Source of the DNA: Patiria pectinifera
Lineage: Eukaryota > Echinodermata > Asteroidea > Valvatida > Asterinidae
Length of the DNA stretch: 64,000 nt
Direction of reading: 5' to 3'
Assembly (NCBI GenBank): GCA_029964075.1
Contig: CM057135.1
Location: 18,006,863-18,070,862 of the forward strand
Translations under genes and position numbers: made by a program
Notes under the pieces: model-generated
Told to the model about the DNA's origin: nothing
What the model saw: only the letters and a program-made list of their open reading frames with translations
The model's database searches: none
In this document: positions 45,955 through 57,479 of the stretch, piece after piece
Layout of the letters: the number at the start of each line of letters is the position of its first letter
Position numbering within the stretch: position 1 is the first letter of the stretch

Positions 45955-47597
45955 TGTCATGGCCCACCTCCATGTAGGGGGACGGAAGGAGGTCGGTCCA
46001 GCTAACTAAAGCGGACGAGCACTCACTGACAAGGAGGACAAGCAAATCAAATCCGCAGGACAACAGCACTCTTCTGCCCTCACTGCACGTGTACGTGTGC
46101 AGCTATGCAGAGGCTAAACACTCTCCCAATGAGCCAAAAATGGACTGTAGTGAAGTCGATGAATCAGCTGTTTATTGGAAGCGGTGTGAAACTGCAATTT
46201 AAATCATACAGAACACATTTTGAGTTTAAACAATAAAGTACAGAAGATTAATGGAGAATTAATTAGTGTGAGGCGATTACATGAACTATCTTAATTGACC
46301 ACTAATGAAAGAGACAAAAATACAGGAAATGGCCCAAGGACTATGACAAGTCTACCCCAAGAATCCAAATTCTGAGAATAAAACTGGCTGGAAATACCCC
46401 CTTAAATAACAGAGAAATTACAATAAAGATTTCAGACATGTAAAAGTAGACAAATCCCCCAAATTGACATGTAAGCGGGATGAGAAGGAAAACTTTAAGA
46501 AATAGCCCCCAAAAACCCACAAAACAGTGATCAAACTAGTAAAGCTTATACATTACATGATCAGAGAAAGATTACTTACAGATTGTGCTGATTAAGGGGA
46601 TTGGATTACTGGTAAAACCTGTCGAATTACTGATTTTCTAGAGCACGATTGTGATGAATAACTGATCAAAACGATGGCATGAAAAAATACGCATGAACGG
46701 CAGAGGGCGCTTTACACATTCTCGAACGGCTGCCGAAGGCAGAACAAGCACGCTGTGGCTTACATGCAGTAAACGCAATATGATTTATTTGATACTCGGT
46801 GTAGCTTCTCACAAAAGTGGAACGAACAGCAAAACCCTGGTAGAGTAATCATCGGTTGACAAAAACCCTGGTTGAGTAATCATCGGCTGACAAAACCCCC
46901 ATTGCCTGGAATAGTATACAAAATACGAACATTCAATGGTGTATATAAAACAACGACATGGGCATGTAATAGCTTACACACTACACAGAGGCTAAAAGAT
47001 GTACAAGGAAAACAGTCATTTCTCTGACAAGCATGAATATAAAACCTAAAAATACTCACTGGGGGTTTCCTGAATACCTAAGCGTCTACTCAGCACATTA
47101 AGGTACTGGTGAAAGCCATGCTACCATAGAGAAAAGAAGTAAAAATTGGTAATGACCGCCGACATCAGAACTGCAACTTCTGAGACTCCAAACGTGAGGT
47201 CATTCTTGGAAAAACGCCAAATGAGAGGTCATATTGCCTCTTTCTAAATCAATACGCCTAGGCCCTATGTCTAAGTCCCTTAAAAATACACATCCTGGCA
47301 ATGTACAGTTCTACCATCATTTGAACAGAATTAATATCAATGTTATTGTAAAGAATATAAATTATGAGGGAACAAGAGTTATTATTATTAGTAACCTTGG
47401 ACTATACTTGTTCAAGGAATGGATACGGTATAACCCGTCCTTGCGCGCGAAGCACAAAGGTCAGCAATGTTTTACATTGCAATATGTTAATAACCCAGAT
47501 ACAATGCAAATTGGGTACGTCACTCACATATGCATAAATGAATAAAAGTTAAGAAAGAACGAATGAGGTCGCCCTTGCTTAGGCACGGTTCCCTACA
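45955..47597 (-). repeat. 5' LTR of the non-autonomous element, interrupted
   Basis: It has the same ends as the other LTR. At 46070-46746 it carries a foreign 677-bp segment. The promoter and start of transcription of the element would lie here, so the insertion may change expression. Confidence 0.85.
46070..46746. mobile_element. Solo-LTR-like insertion inside the LTR
   Basis: A 677-bp segment is flanked by AGCAC (46065-46069 and 46747-46751), which occurs once at the matching place of the other LTR. The ends are short inverted repeats, TCTTCTGCC and GGCAGAACA. Five-base duplication with short inverted ends fits a solo LTR of a different family. AATAAA-like words occur inside (46230, 46375). 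Confidence 0.65.
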
Positions 47598-48040
47598 TAA
47601 ATAAATAAAGTGTGAAAAAATTTATATAAATAATAAGGTACCAAATAAATTATATATAAATAAATAAAGTGTGCAAAAATTATATATAAATAAAAAAAGG
47701 GTGCATAAAATTATATATAAATAAAAAAAAGTGTGCAAAAATTATATATAAATTATCAGTTTGCAAATAAATTATATATAAATGAAAAAAGGGTGCATAA
47801 AATTATATATAAATAATGAGGTTGCAAATAAATTATATATAAATAATATTAGTTTGCCCAAAATTATATATAAATAATTAGGTTGCCAAAAAAATTATAT
47901 ATAAATAATGCAGTGGCGAATAAATTTATTTACATATAATGCAAACTGCCAAACAATTATTTACATATAAGTGTCCGGGAAACTGAATTATATAATAAAT
48001 AATGAATTATATATAAATAATTTTGTTAAATAATTTATTT
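47598..48040. repeat. AT-rich satellite, right part
   Basis: It continues the array broken by the LTR element: AAAGTGTG.AAAAATTATATA, AATAAGGTACCAAATAAATT and later variants with GGTTGCAAATAAATTATATA. Units are more diverged than on the left. Confidence 0.8.
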
Positions 48041-48059
48041 ACACATGGCGCCTCATATA

Positions 48060-48390
48060 CACCCGCCCCAGCTGCGTTTTTGTGCGACATCGCGCAGCAC
48101 GCGACGCGCTCGCCAATGTCCTTATAAGGTAAGGAATCGAAGAGGGACATTCCATATTATAGTCAGAGGGGTGTTTGATACAACATGAAGTAAAATTGTC
48201 GAACAAAATGGTTAGCAATGTCTAGTTTGACTTGATTTGATTTTAGGACGGAAACGATTTTTTTTTAGACCGAAAAGGTATTTATGAATGTGTTCGGTTG
48301 GTATTAAGCACTTGGGTAATTATCACCAATCCAGACTCCAACCGGTCTTAGCGTTATAATACCTCCCGAACACACAATTTTATTTCCTTA
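48060..48390. repeat. Inverted dispersed copy of the 7.66-8.05 kb repeat
   Basis: This is the reverse complement of the repeat at 7655-8050: CAGCTGCGTTTT.GTGCGACATCGCGC, CCAATGTCCTTATAAGGTAAGGAAT, ATATTATAGTCAGAGG, AACATGAAGTAAAATTGT and AATGGTTAGCAATGTCTAG. The hairpin is partly lost here: one arm (GGTGATAATTACCC with AGACCGGTTGGAGTCTGGAT) and the outer TGTGTTCGG..CCGAACACA remain, but the loop is gone. Confidence 0.75.
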
Positions 48391-48620
48391 TTTTAGCGGG
48401 CTTTTTGCCGCGTAAAACTGAAAGTCTAGTGCATGTTAACAATGGCATGTATAAATGTAATAATTTCATGGATCAGTTTTTTTTTGAGCCAATTATTTCA
48501 CGGAGGCGCTAAAACAAGCACAGTAGGCTTACCAAGTACCAGTACAAAAAGTGTTGCATCGATCGTAAACCCGGACCCAATATCCGGCCTAAAAATTGGC
48601 CAAAACAAGGCAGCTGCATC

Positions 48621-51600
48621 ATGTTTTGTGTTGTATTCTATCCTTTTGATCAATGTTTTCATGTTCATAAAAAATCAGACATTCAATTTAAAGGAAATGC
48701 CGCTGAAGCAATTGGCAGCAGTGTCGCGGTCGAATTCCCTACAAAAGAATTGACTGATGAAGGGAGAGAGGTTTGCAATATGCATCCATATGACGGTGTG
48801 CTGCTCTTCACTGCTGCTGGTAAGCTTTAGTACTATTTAGTATTAACTATTACTATTTAGTATTAACCATTAAACAGTCATGATCCTTACTTTGTTTTAT
48901 TCGACTTTATTTGGCCTACTAACTATAGGCCTAGGCCTAGCCCAGGTTGGACGACGTCTTTATTGCATTAGGGCCAGCAGGTCAGGGATTGTCAATACTG
49001 CCGACCTAGGCTTTACGTTGAAAAGGTCAGCAATGAAAACGGATTTTTTTTTTTTTAATTTTTAACTTTTATATCTGTGATGATTTTGAAATTTGGGTCC
49101 CCGGAGCAAACACTAAACAGCAGTTTATAAACAGAACCTCCATCTATGTCCTAGGCCTATTTTATAATTATAGAGACAATAAAAAATATGCTTTTTAAGT
49201 TTTAAGCACAGGAAGAGCTCGCTTATTTCAGACTCGGAGGCAAAATTTGCTTAATTTAGTGACGCAACGCAACATTAACAATCGAAACCTAAAACCGTGA
49301 AGCAACCCTTGAATCCTCGATGTATGCCTACGTCATGTACGTGTATTGGCCTGTGGCCGTTTTCTAACCGTTCCTTCGGTCTCCGTTCCGGCTTCATGCA
49401 ATTCACCATCGAACCAAACAGCGTGGAGAATGAAAAACGACTGGATAAAGACTAGGGGTGTCACAATTGAGCAATTGGAAATACCCTTCTAGGCGTACGT
49501 ACCTACCCGTACCCTGACCCGTCCATGCACATAATATGCCGTACCATTGATCTCATTTTGTATGACATCGACATTGGCCGTACGCACTGCATGCATCGGA
49601 AACTGGGCCGGCCTGTTCTTGTACGCGTGACTAGTTGAAAGTTGTCATCGTGAACTCTGCACCCACACTGAATGGCAGCCACACTGTTAATGCCGCCAAA
49701 AAGAACACACTGCCGCTCAAAAGAAAAAAAAATCAAAAGAAAAAAACCCATCATCGTGTCATTTTGGGGTAAAAAATGTGCCGAGACTGTGTCATGACTG
49801 TGTAAAAATGTGCCGAGACTGTCATGACTGTGAAGTCATGGAAGTTAATACTACAACTGCCCCAGCGGCCATCATGTGTTGTGTCCATGGCGTCGCCGAT
49901 GCTGCACTGCAACTGCAAGCGGTAGACTGGTCTAACCATAGGAAACTTGGCATCACTGAAATAGTCTTCGTCTTCTCGCGGTTGTGATTTTTGCGATGTT
50001 CATTTGGGTAGGCCTACTAATTACTATACAGTCGTTTTCCTAGTTCCGGATAGCAATCATCATTCAGGCTGATTTCGGCTCAACTACTCCACGAATTCAA
50101 GTGACATTGATTAAAAAGTTTACCTTTATAATTTTCAAAATTTAAGCTCTTTTCATTTTGATTTTACGACGTCAAAAGTGCCGATGTCACTTTTCCTAGT
50201 TCCGGATCGGTTCAATCAGTTCCGAATCGATCAAAACTATTTCATGCGAAAAAAAAATCACGCGAGAAAATCCTTTTTTCCAGCCAGGACCAACCGAATC
50301 AAACATATTTTCTGATAAAGTATTATTAATTATCCAAAAATAGTTCATGCAAGAGAATTCCAGCAAATTTCAAAAAGGGAGAAAAACGTAAATGATTTTG
50401 AAACTTTTGTTTGTAGCACAACGGCTCGAACTCACGCACGGACCGAAAATCTTTGATCCAGCACAGAATTCGTCACACAGAGGGGTTTGGGGGTCGCCCC
50501 CCCCCCCACCCCCCACACACACACACACACGCACTTGGTTTTTTTTGTGGAATTTTTGTTTAGTTTAGGACACTCCTCCAGCCTCCAGGCCATTTATCTT
50601 TTCTTACCTCTTAAAAAAAAATTATTCCGAAAATTATAGGCCTATATTTGCAACTAATCGATCCTTTTTCATCTTCTTAAGATTTTATCGAAAAGATCGT
50701 CGTGTATCTTAGAAGCTTACATTTGTCTTTTCAAAATGCACTTCGTCAGAAAAAAAAAATATTGGAGACAGATGCAAAAGAGGTAGGTTTTTATTTGAAG
50801 CAATCCGGAACTAAGAAAACGACTGTTTTATAACCCTAACAACGCTGCTTTCATTATTAATAATTGTAGTGATTTAGTGAAGAAATGACTTTTCTCACCC
50901 ATTTTTGCAGTTGAGCAAAAAAATATAAAAAAACCTTGTCTTTGTCGTCATATCAACCCATAAATTTCCTCAAAAATCAAAAGCCCTGCCCTTTTTCCAT
51001 AAAAAAAAAATCCTTGATGATCAAGAGGACATCTTCACCAACTGTAATTATTTAGGTAGCCCCATAAATGTGGCCGATTTACTGAATATACCTCCGTAAA
51101 TAAAGGCCACACTTCCACCACGTACAAAAACATGTCGATCTTGGTCAAATTTTGATTTTCACATTTAGGCTTAGTTTGGTTTGTAGTTTAATTTTGCTTT
51201 AAAAGCATTCTCACCCTCTTTATAGGCTCATTAGAAAGTGCTGCCCTTTTCAGATGTCTGTTTTTCGTGAAATTTCATGTTAAAATTTTGATACGCAAAT
51301 GTGTGCAAACGAATCTGGAAATTTCACGAAAATAGACATCTGAAAAAGGCAGCACTTTCTGATTTGCCTATAAAGAGGGCGAGTATGCTTCTAAAGCAAA
51401 AATAAACTACAAACTAAGCCTAAATGTGAAAATCAAAATTTGACAAAGTTCAACATGGTTTTGTACATGGTGGAAGTGTACGTGGCCTTTATTTACGGAG
51501 GTATAGTCCAGTAAATTGGCCACATATATGGAGATATAATTTAGGGTGAGTTCTGTTATAAACATGATGTTTGTTTCAAGAGGAGAGGTGTCCAAAACTC

Positions 51601-53552
51601 CACAATCATCTTTTTGTAATCACGTCATGAACTCGTTGTTTTGCACCGATGGCGCATGCGTAGACACGAGTTCACGCAGCATAAGCCTAGGCCATATTTA
51701 TTTATTTATTATTATTTTTTTCGTGGGGGGGATTTTTGTAGGCCAATAAACATGTTACCTTGTGGCTACAATGCATTGTTAGGTCCCCTACATGTAAATA
51801 TTAGGTACAATGTATATGTTCTGAATTTCAAAATTATAATGGAAAGTTTTGGAAACTACCACGGACTTTGTAACTCACACCTAGGCTAGGTCATCAGCTC
51901 GACTCACATAAACACCCTGTATTTAATTTGGACACCGGCCTGTTTTACTTAGCGTTGAAATACAAAAGTATTATAGGTGATATATTTAAATTTAATTTAG
52001 CATAATTTTCTTCACGTTTAGGAAAAAAAGTTGTAGCGACAGAAGGCAAACTTTCCTTGAGAATTTCAAAGCGTCAACCTCCGTCGATGACCTGGTCGAA
52101 ATTGGACTTCAGGAAGAGCATCTTCTAAAGAAATTTGGTAAAAGGGGAGCTTCTGCAAAACTGAACATGGTTCTGGGTAAGTCATTGCAAGTTTGATTTT
52201 GTATTTTATTAATAGCAAATCAGCCTGCTGTTAAGGCCAAAAAAATTACTTCTGTTTCCAATTACATGGCATTTCGTATGGTATTAGGTTACAAGGAAAG
52301 ATAACCAAACACAATCCTTCAAATTTACAGACGGATAAAATTAGGTGATTACTACAATTTTTACATCCTTCCAACCTTTTTTTCATATAGAAAAGCTTAA
52401 GACAGATCAGCAGAAGAGCAAACGTCCAGAAAAGGGTAAGTCTTTTTTGTAAACATCAATGGGCATTCACACTTAGGGTAGAAGAGTGAAGTTTGTAAAA
52501 AGTACTGTCATGAGGACATGAAGTAATTTGCTTTAAAAAAAGAATTAAATATAGCAATACGTGGGGTGTGCACTAAGTGTTGTTCTCACACAAGCATGGG
52601 GGGGGGGGGAATGATGATCCCCAAAACTTGTAGGTTTCTCCGATGTAAAGAAGAGTTTTTGAAACAAGTAGATGGAGCACTTGATCACTCATGGAGTGAG
52701 CAAAAAGGAGGTGACCTGGCCAGTGCCAATAATTAATAATATGCAGCAGCAGGCTTGATGCCACCCCCATCAGCCCAATGTAATGTACATAATATCTGGC
52801 TTACTGTGATGGTGCAGAAGAGCTTAATTCAAACAAATATTACTAGGACTATAATGGTAGTTGCTATTAAAAGTGATTATTTCCAGTTTTTCACATAAAG
52901 TTTGATGGTGTGTGTGCACAATTATGGTTTATTATTGATGGCAAATGTGGTTACTGATAAGTAAATGCTCATAATTATTTGTCGGATTGCTTTGTAAAGT
53001 ACATCAGGAAGGTTAAAGACTACCAAGGAAATGTCTAAAACCACCAAGCCCACTGATCAGAATCTTGTCAATGGGGTTTACATGTACATACGTGGGGAAT
53101 TAACATCCTGGAGATTGCCTGTGTACTGTGTAGATGAAACGAACGGTAAAGATGATTCTGAAAACGTGCTTTTAAATGGAGAATTAAAGTTAGACTAAGC
53201 AAAAATAAACTTGTTGTTTATAACTGCCGAGGGGTCTGGTAGCTGATAGAGATAAGGTGCTCTAATCAATTTATTCTTTTGTTTTGTTGTATCAGACAGA
53301 GCTAACACTACCAAGGAAATGCCCAATGAGACCAAGAAAACAAACAGCAAGCAAAATGGCCATAAGGGTGAGCTGATTTTCCAAATCGAAGTTTGATTGA
53401 GCATATAACTGCTGAAGAATCTGGTAGCTGAAAGAAATTAGGTGCTCTAATCAATTTATTCTTTTGTTTTGTTGTATCAGACAGAGCTAACACTACCAAG
53501 GAAATGCCCAATGAGACCAAGAAAACAAACAGCAAACAAAATGGCCAAAAGG
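48621..53552 (+). CDS. Unknown gene with SAM-like exon and duplicated Lys-rich exons
   Basis: Possible plus-strand exons are 48621-48819 (ATG, MFCVVFYPFDQCFHVHKKSD), 52022-52176, 52391-52435, 53008 onward (open to TAA at 53199, or spliced), 53296-53367 and 53481-53552. Exon 2 reads as a SAM-like helical domain (TFLENFKASTSVDDLVEIGL, LLKKFGKRGASAKLNMVL). Exon 3 (EKLKTDQQKSKRPEKG) and the last two exons, each 24 codons (DRANTTKEMPNETKKTNSKQ), are Lys/Thr-rich. Introns from exon 2 on are phase 1, so these exons can be skipped or duplicated freely. The join of exon 1 to exon 2 is a problem: in phase it reads GKKVVATEGKLSL and then stops, while the SAM-like frame is one base off. No known family is named with confidence. 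Confidence 0.5.
50029..50825. mobile_element. Non-autonomous DNA transposon with CAGTCG ends
   Basis: CAGTCGTTTTCCTAGTTCCGGAT at the left and ATCCGGAACTAAGAAAACGACTG at the right are inverted with one mismatch. Internal copies of TTCCTAGTTCCGGATCGGTTC and GTTCCGAATCGAT lie at 50195-50230. CAGT-type ends fit pogo/Tc1-like elements. It is 797 bp with no transposase and falls in the large first intron of the plus-strand gene. Confidence 0.75.
51068..51525. repeat. Very long foldback, arms of about 200 bp
   Basis: Left and right arms are near-complementary from ATGTGGCCGATTTACTG to GTCCAGTAAATTGGCCACAT. Matching blocks include CTCCGTAAATAAAGGCCAC, TGATTTTCACATTTAGGCTT, GCCTATAAAGAGGG and AAAGTGCTGCC..TTCAGATGTCT. 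The loop is only about 45 bp near 51296. A transcript across it would form long double-stranded RNA. It is intronic to the plus-strand gene. It may be a foldback or MITE element or a recent inverted duplication. Confidence 0.85.
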
Positions 53553-53635
53553 GTGAGTTGATTTTTCAAATTGAAGTTTGATTGAGCCTCAATCAATAAA
53601 CTGGTTGTTTATAACTGCTGAGGGGTCTGGTAGCA
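53220..53635 (+). repeat. 185-bp tandem duplication carrying an exon
   Basis: Units start ATAACTGC.GA.G.GTCTGGTAGC (about 53220 and 53405), each with the acceptor TTGTTGTATCAG, a 72-bp exon and its donor. A third partial unit (53608-53635) is cut off by the sequence that follows. The two exon copies differ at two positions or so. Confidence 0.85.
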
Positions 53636-53639
53636 TGAT

Positions 53640-53770
53640 AGGCCATGTTCAGACAACGTGTTACCTAAAACGGTTAAAGTTAAAACGGTCGCTCACCATG
53701 GGAGGCCCGTCGTAAAAATAAAACTACCGAGCGTCCAGACATCGTTTTAAATATAACTAGAGGTTGTGGT
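53640..53770 (+). mobile_element. Possible Harbinger-type MITE end
   Basis: GGCCATGTTCAGACAACGTG at 53642 and AGACATCGTTTTAAATAT further on look like ends of PIF/Harbinger-type MITEs. No matching right end was found, so this is a weak call. Confidence 0.3.
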
Positions 53771-54564
53771 TGTGAACAACCACAGAGCTGTTCCCAGTTT
53801 TGATTGTCTACTGGACTTTAAACAAAATGATGTAATGAAAGAAATTGATATTAATGAAATTGAAATTATAATTTTTAAAAATGGCACTTCTGGTTCAACG
53901 GGAAGTAAGGGTCACATGACATTGACATTCGAGGAGGTGCATTTTCAGTCCAATAATGTAAATGTGCAAAATCTGTAATGATAACCATGGAGATAAGGTG
54001 GTGACACTATTACCTCATTAAATATTCATGACGTCATAACATGAGAATAATAGACTGCACAGTATAATAATGCATAATGCAAAACATTGATCTTTAAATG
54101 TTACTTCTTAATAGTATTAGTTATCAACGAGAGCGGATTTATAATTCATGAGATTATGAAAATAAAATGGAGTACAATAAATTTGTCAATACAGCTTCAT
54201 ATTATTGAATAACCCTGTCAGATTTATAACTCCTGAAATGTGATTACATGTAATAGAGTAAAAAAAAGAAACACTTCGCACAGTAATATTTTGCACATGT
54301 AGCGCCCTGAAAAGCACCATATATTGGCGCTGTGTGTGCTAAATGTGGGTTTTGTACTCAATTCCCCCTGTTCATATCGGCAATTTTTCCATCCACGGAG
54401 CCCGTTCCTAAGGCACGAAACATGGATGTTTTATACAATACAACCTAATTTGCAAATGGACACACACATCAATAACATCTGCTAGTCTGCATTATCATTT
54501 GACCTGTGTGAAATAAACCACTCAAGATTGAGGTGTTTGCGCAGTAACCTCCAGAACCAGAACC

Positions 54565-55095
54565 GGAATATGCTCTTCATAAAATGGGACAGATTCCCAA
54601 ATTGCTGAACCCGCACTACACAGAAAAGCTTGTTCAGGCTTTTATTACGTGTCGCCTAGATTTTTGCAATAATTTACTTAATGAAGGAGTACGAGACTTA
54701 GAAATTACTAAACTTCAAGGCATCAAAAAATCAGCTGCAAGACTATAGTCAACTTCTCGAAACCCCATCAACCCATATCACCTATTCTGCGTAATCTGCA
54801 CTGACTTGCAGTCAAGAGGAGGATAACCTACAAGACCCTTCTCCTAACATACAGATGTCTCCATCGTCTCGCATCTACTTACCTCCAGTAATTAATTCAT
54901 TAATACGAACCTCGTAGAAATCTTCGATTAAGCTCACAATCCCTGCTCGCGTGCTCCTCAATATCGACAAGGTTATACGGTTAGCGAGAGTTTTCATTTA
55001 CAGCGCCGACCCTCTAATACAAACAAACCCAATTCCATCAAGGATGCCCCAACCGTGGACACTTTCAAAGCTAATCTTAAAATGCATGTGTTCAC
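54565..55095 (+). pseudogene. LINE remnant, C-terminal part
   Basis: IGQIPKLLNPHYTEKLVQAF, TCRLDFCNNLL, LQGIKKSAARL and, after a frameshift, PILRNLH and RRITYKTLLLTYRCLH are typical of the region after the RT domain in CR1/L2/Jockey-like LINEs. Stops and frameshifts interrupt it. The RT core itself is absent. Confidence 0.75.
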
Positions 55096-56005
55096 TGCAA
55101 ATTATGTTTGTGTTGTTTTTTGCATTATGAATGTGTATAGTTGAAATAGGTTTTAATTAGGGGTTTTGTTGAGAGCCGTTTGTGGAAAACAGAAAAGTAA
55201 TGAGAAAATATAAGGAGATATATTCCAAAACAAATCATTGGTTTAATTAATGTTTCAGGGATAACAATAATTGGAACATGATTGTTTTAACTTATAAATG
55301 TTTAATCATAATGAGAACTACATAGTTTAAGTATGCAAGCAGAATGTGTTGGCTATCGGGATTTTTGGATATATAACTGGAAGTTATTAACCATCTGGTG
55401 TCCTCGAACATTTTGCAAGAATGCCTAAACGTTGTTGAAAATTCTCAGACAGTCCTGTCTCAAAATACAGTGATAGTGATCATTGGCAATCCTCCAATTG
55501 CAAGATGGTCCTCATAGTAAATTTTTCACTCATTTTTAAATGAAGGATAAACATCGTGTCATCCTTCAAAATCATCTGCATTTTTGAACACTTATCATCG
55601 TCAATTCTCCATTATGGTTGTTTTTGTCAAATACCATTCATCCTCAAGCTCCAAATACTTTCCACAGTTGCAACATTGATGTTTTTGGAGGATTGAGGTG
55701 TGTTAGGGTTTTAAGGTTAACAATTGGAAGGTCTGTCTGAAATGTGGAAATGAACCCGTTTTTGATTGAGAGGTAGTACATAAGCAAAAGTATATATACG
55801 TTATGGCATTTTCATATCAATCAAGTGATCTGGAAAATAAAATATGCATAATTATAAAAGTAGTGACATTAAGCCAATGCTGAGTACAAGTATAAAATAA
55901 AATGTAACGAGTTAAATACTTACAACAAAAGTATTATATATAAAAGGAGTACATGTAACAGTGCAAAATGTAACAAGATACAAATGCTATAACACAATTT
56001 CTTGT

Positions 56006-56238
56006 TTATGGTTTGGGGAGAGATGTCAGGGATGTGATGGTGTTCTCGAGAATGGTTGCCTTGACTGTTATTGGCACCGAGTCTTGCATTTTAGCTTGCA
56101 GTTCACACTCGTCAACGTCGAGGAGGTTGGTATAAAGTAACTCTTTGTCTGCTGTATACAGGGTCTTGGACTGCTCTGTGAGAACTTGCACACTGATGTC
56201 TCCAGGTGTGAAGGCAATGATTGTAATGGTAACTGGAA
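56006..56238 (-). pseudogene. Duplicated terminal exon, copy 1
   Basis: As for the copy at 56608-56837, with a 3-bp insertion (KELLYTNLL for KELLTNLL). The frame is open to the same stop. The edge at the 5' side is identical to copy 2, showing the duplication boundary lay inside the exon. Confidence 0.6.
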
Positions 56239-56607
56239 GTTATTAACCATCTGGAGTCCTCGAAAATTTTACAAAAATGCCTAAACTTTGTTAAAAATTT
56301 TCAGACAGTCCTGCCTCTAAATGCGGTGATAGTGATCATTGGTAATCCTTCAATTGCAAGATGGTCCCCATAGTAAAATTTTTCACTCATGTTCAAATAA
56401 AGGATGAACATTTTCATATCAATCAAGTGATCTGGAAAATAAAATATGCATAATTATAAAAGTAGTGACATTAAGCCAATGTTGATTACAAGTATAAACT
56501 AAAATGTAACGAGTTAAATACTTACAACAAAAGTGGTATATATAAAAGGAGTACATGTAACAGTGCAAAATGTAACAAGATACAAATGCTATAACACAAT
56601 CTTTTGT

Positions 56608-56837
56608 TTATGGTTTGGGGAGAGCTGTCAGGGATGTGATGGTGTTCTTAAGAATGGTTGCCTTGACCGTTATTGGCACCGAGTCTTGCATTTTAGCTTG
56701 CAGTTCACACTTGTCAACGTCGAGGAGGTTGGTAAGTAACTCTTTGTCTGTTGTATACAGGGTCTTGGACTGCTCTGTGAGAACTTGCACACTGATGTCT
56801 CCAGGTATGAAGGCAATGATTGTTATGGTAACTGGAA
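56608..56837 (-). pseudogene. Duplicated terminal exon, copy 2
   Basis: Same reading as 57728-57480 from VTITIIAF to the stop, with few substitutions (for example Thr-Thr in place of Thr-Ala). The exon's original 5' edge (RQPAPEETL and its acceptor) is not duplicated. A TTCCAG precedes it, but its phase does not fit, so use as an alternative last exon is unproven. Confidence 0.6.
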
Positions 56838-57479
56838 GTTATTAACCACCTGGAGTCCTACAAAATTTTGCAAGAATGCCTTAACTTCGTTAAAAATTTT
56901 CAGACAGTCCTGCCTCAAAATGCGGTGATAGTGATCATTGGTAATCCTTCAATTGCAAGATGGTCCTCAAAGTAAAATATTTTACTCATGTTCAAATAAA
57001 GGATGAACATCGCGTCAGTCATTCAAAATCATTCGCATTTTTGAACACGTATTATCGTCAATTCTCTACAATGCTTGTTTTTTGTCAAAGACCATACATC
57101 CTCAATCTCCAAATACTCTCCAAAGTTGCATTATTCATGTTTTTGGAGGATGAGGTGTGTTAGGGTTTTAAGGTTAACAATTGGAAGGTCTGTCTGAAAT
57201 GTGGAAATGAACCTGTTTTGATTGAGAGGTAGTACATAAGCAAAAGTATATACATGTACGTTATGGCATCAAGTTGATGATTGAAAACATAATCCATGAA
57301 CAATCTGGAAAATAAAATATGCTTAATTATAAAAGTAGTGACATTAAGCCAATGCTGATTACAAGTATAAACTAAAATGTAACGAGTTAAATACTTACAA
57401 CACAAGTTGTATATAAAACGTAGTACATGTAACAGTACAAAATGTAACAAGTTACAAATGCTATAACACAATCTCTTGT

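Larger units (their letters stand above)
41798..47597 (-). mobile_element. Non-autonomous LTR retroelement
   Basis: The LTRs are at 41798-42745 (948 bp) and 45955-47597 (1,643 bp, which is 948 bp plus a 682-bp insertion and its duplication plus a 13-bp indel). They begin and end TG...CA and are flanked by TAAA on both sides. Orientation is minus: a primer-binding-like TGGCGTCGTAGACAGGAT lies four bases inside the 45955 LTR (about 45933-45950), and the purine-rich AAAGTAGGGAAGA abuts the 42745 LTR. About a dozen differences separate the LTRs by eye, so insertion is recent. The 3.2-kb interior has no gag-pol, only one 210-codon frame (44587-45219). It would depend on enzymes from another element. 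Confidence 0.85.

Noticed and set aside
50500-50535. C-run and (AC)n tract as a regulatory element
   Set aside because: Simple low-complexity sequence within a transposon; no support for a regulatory role.
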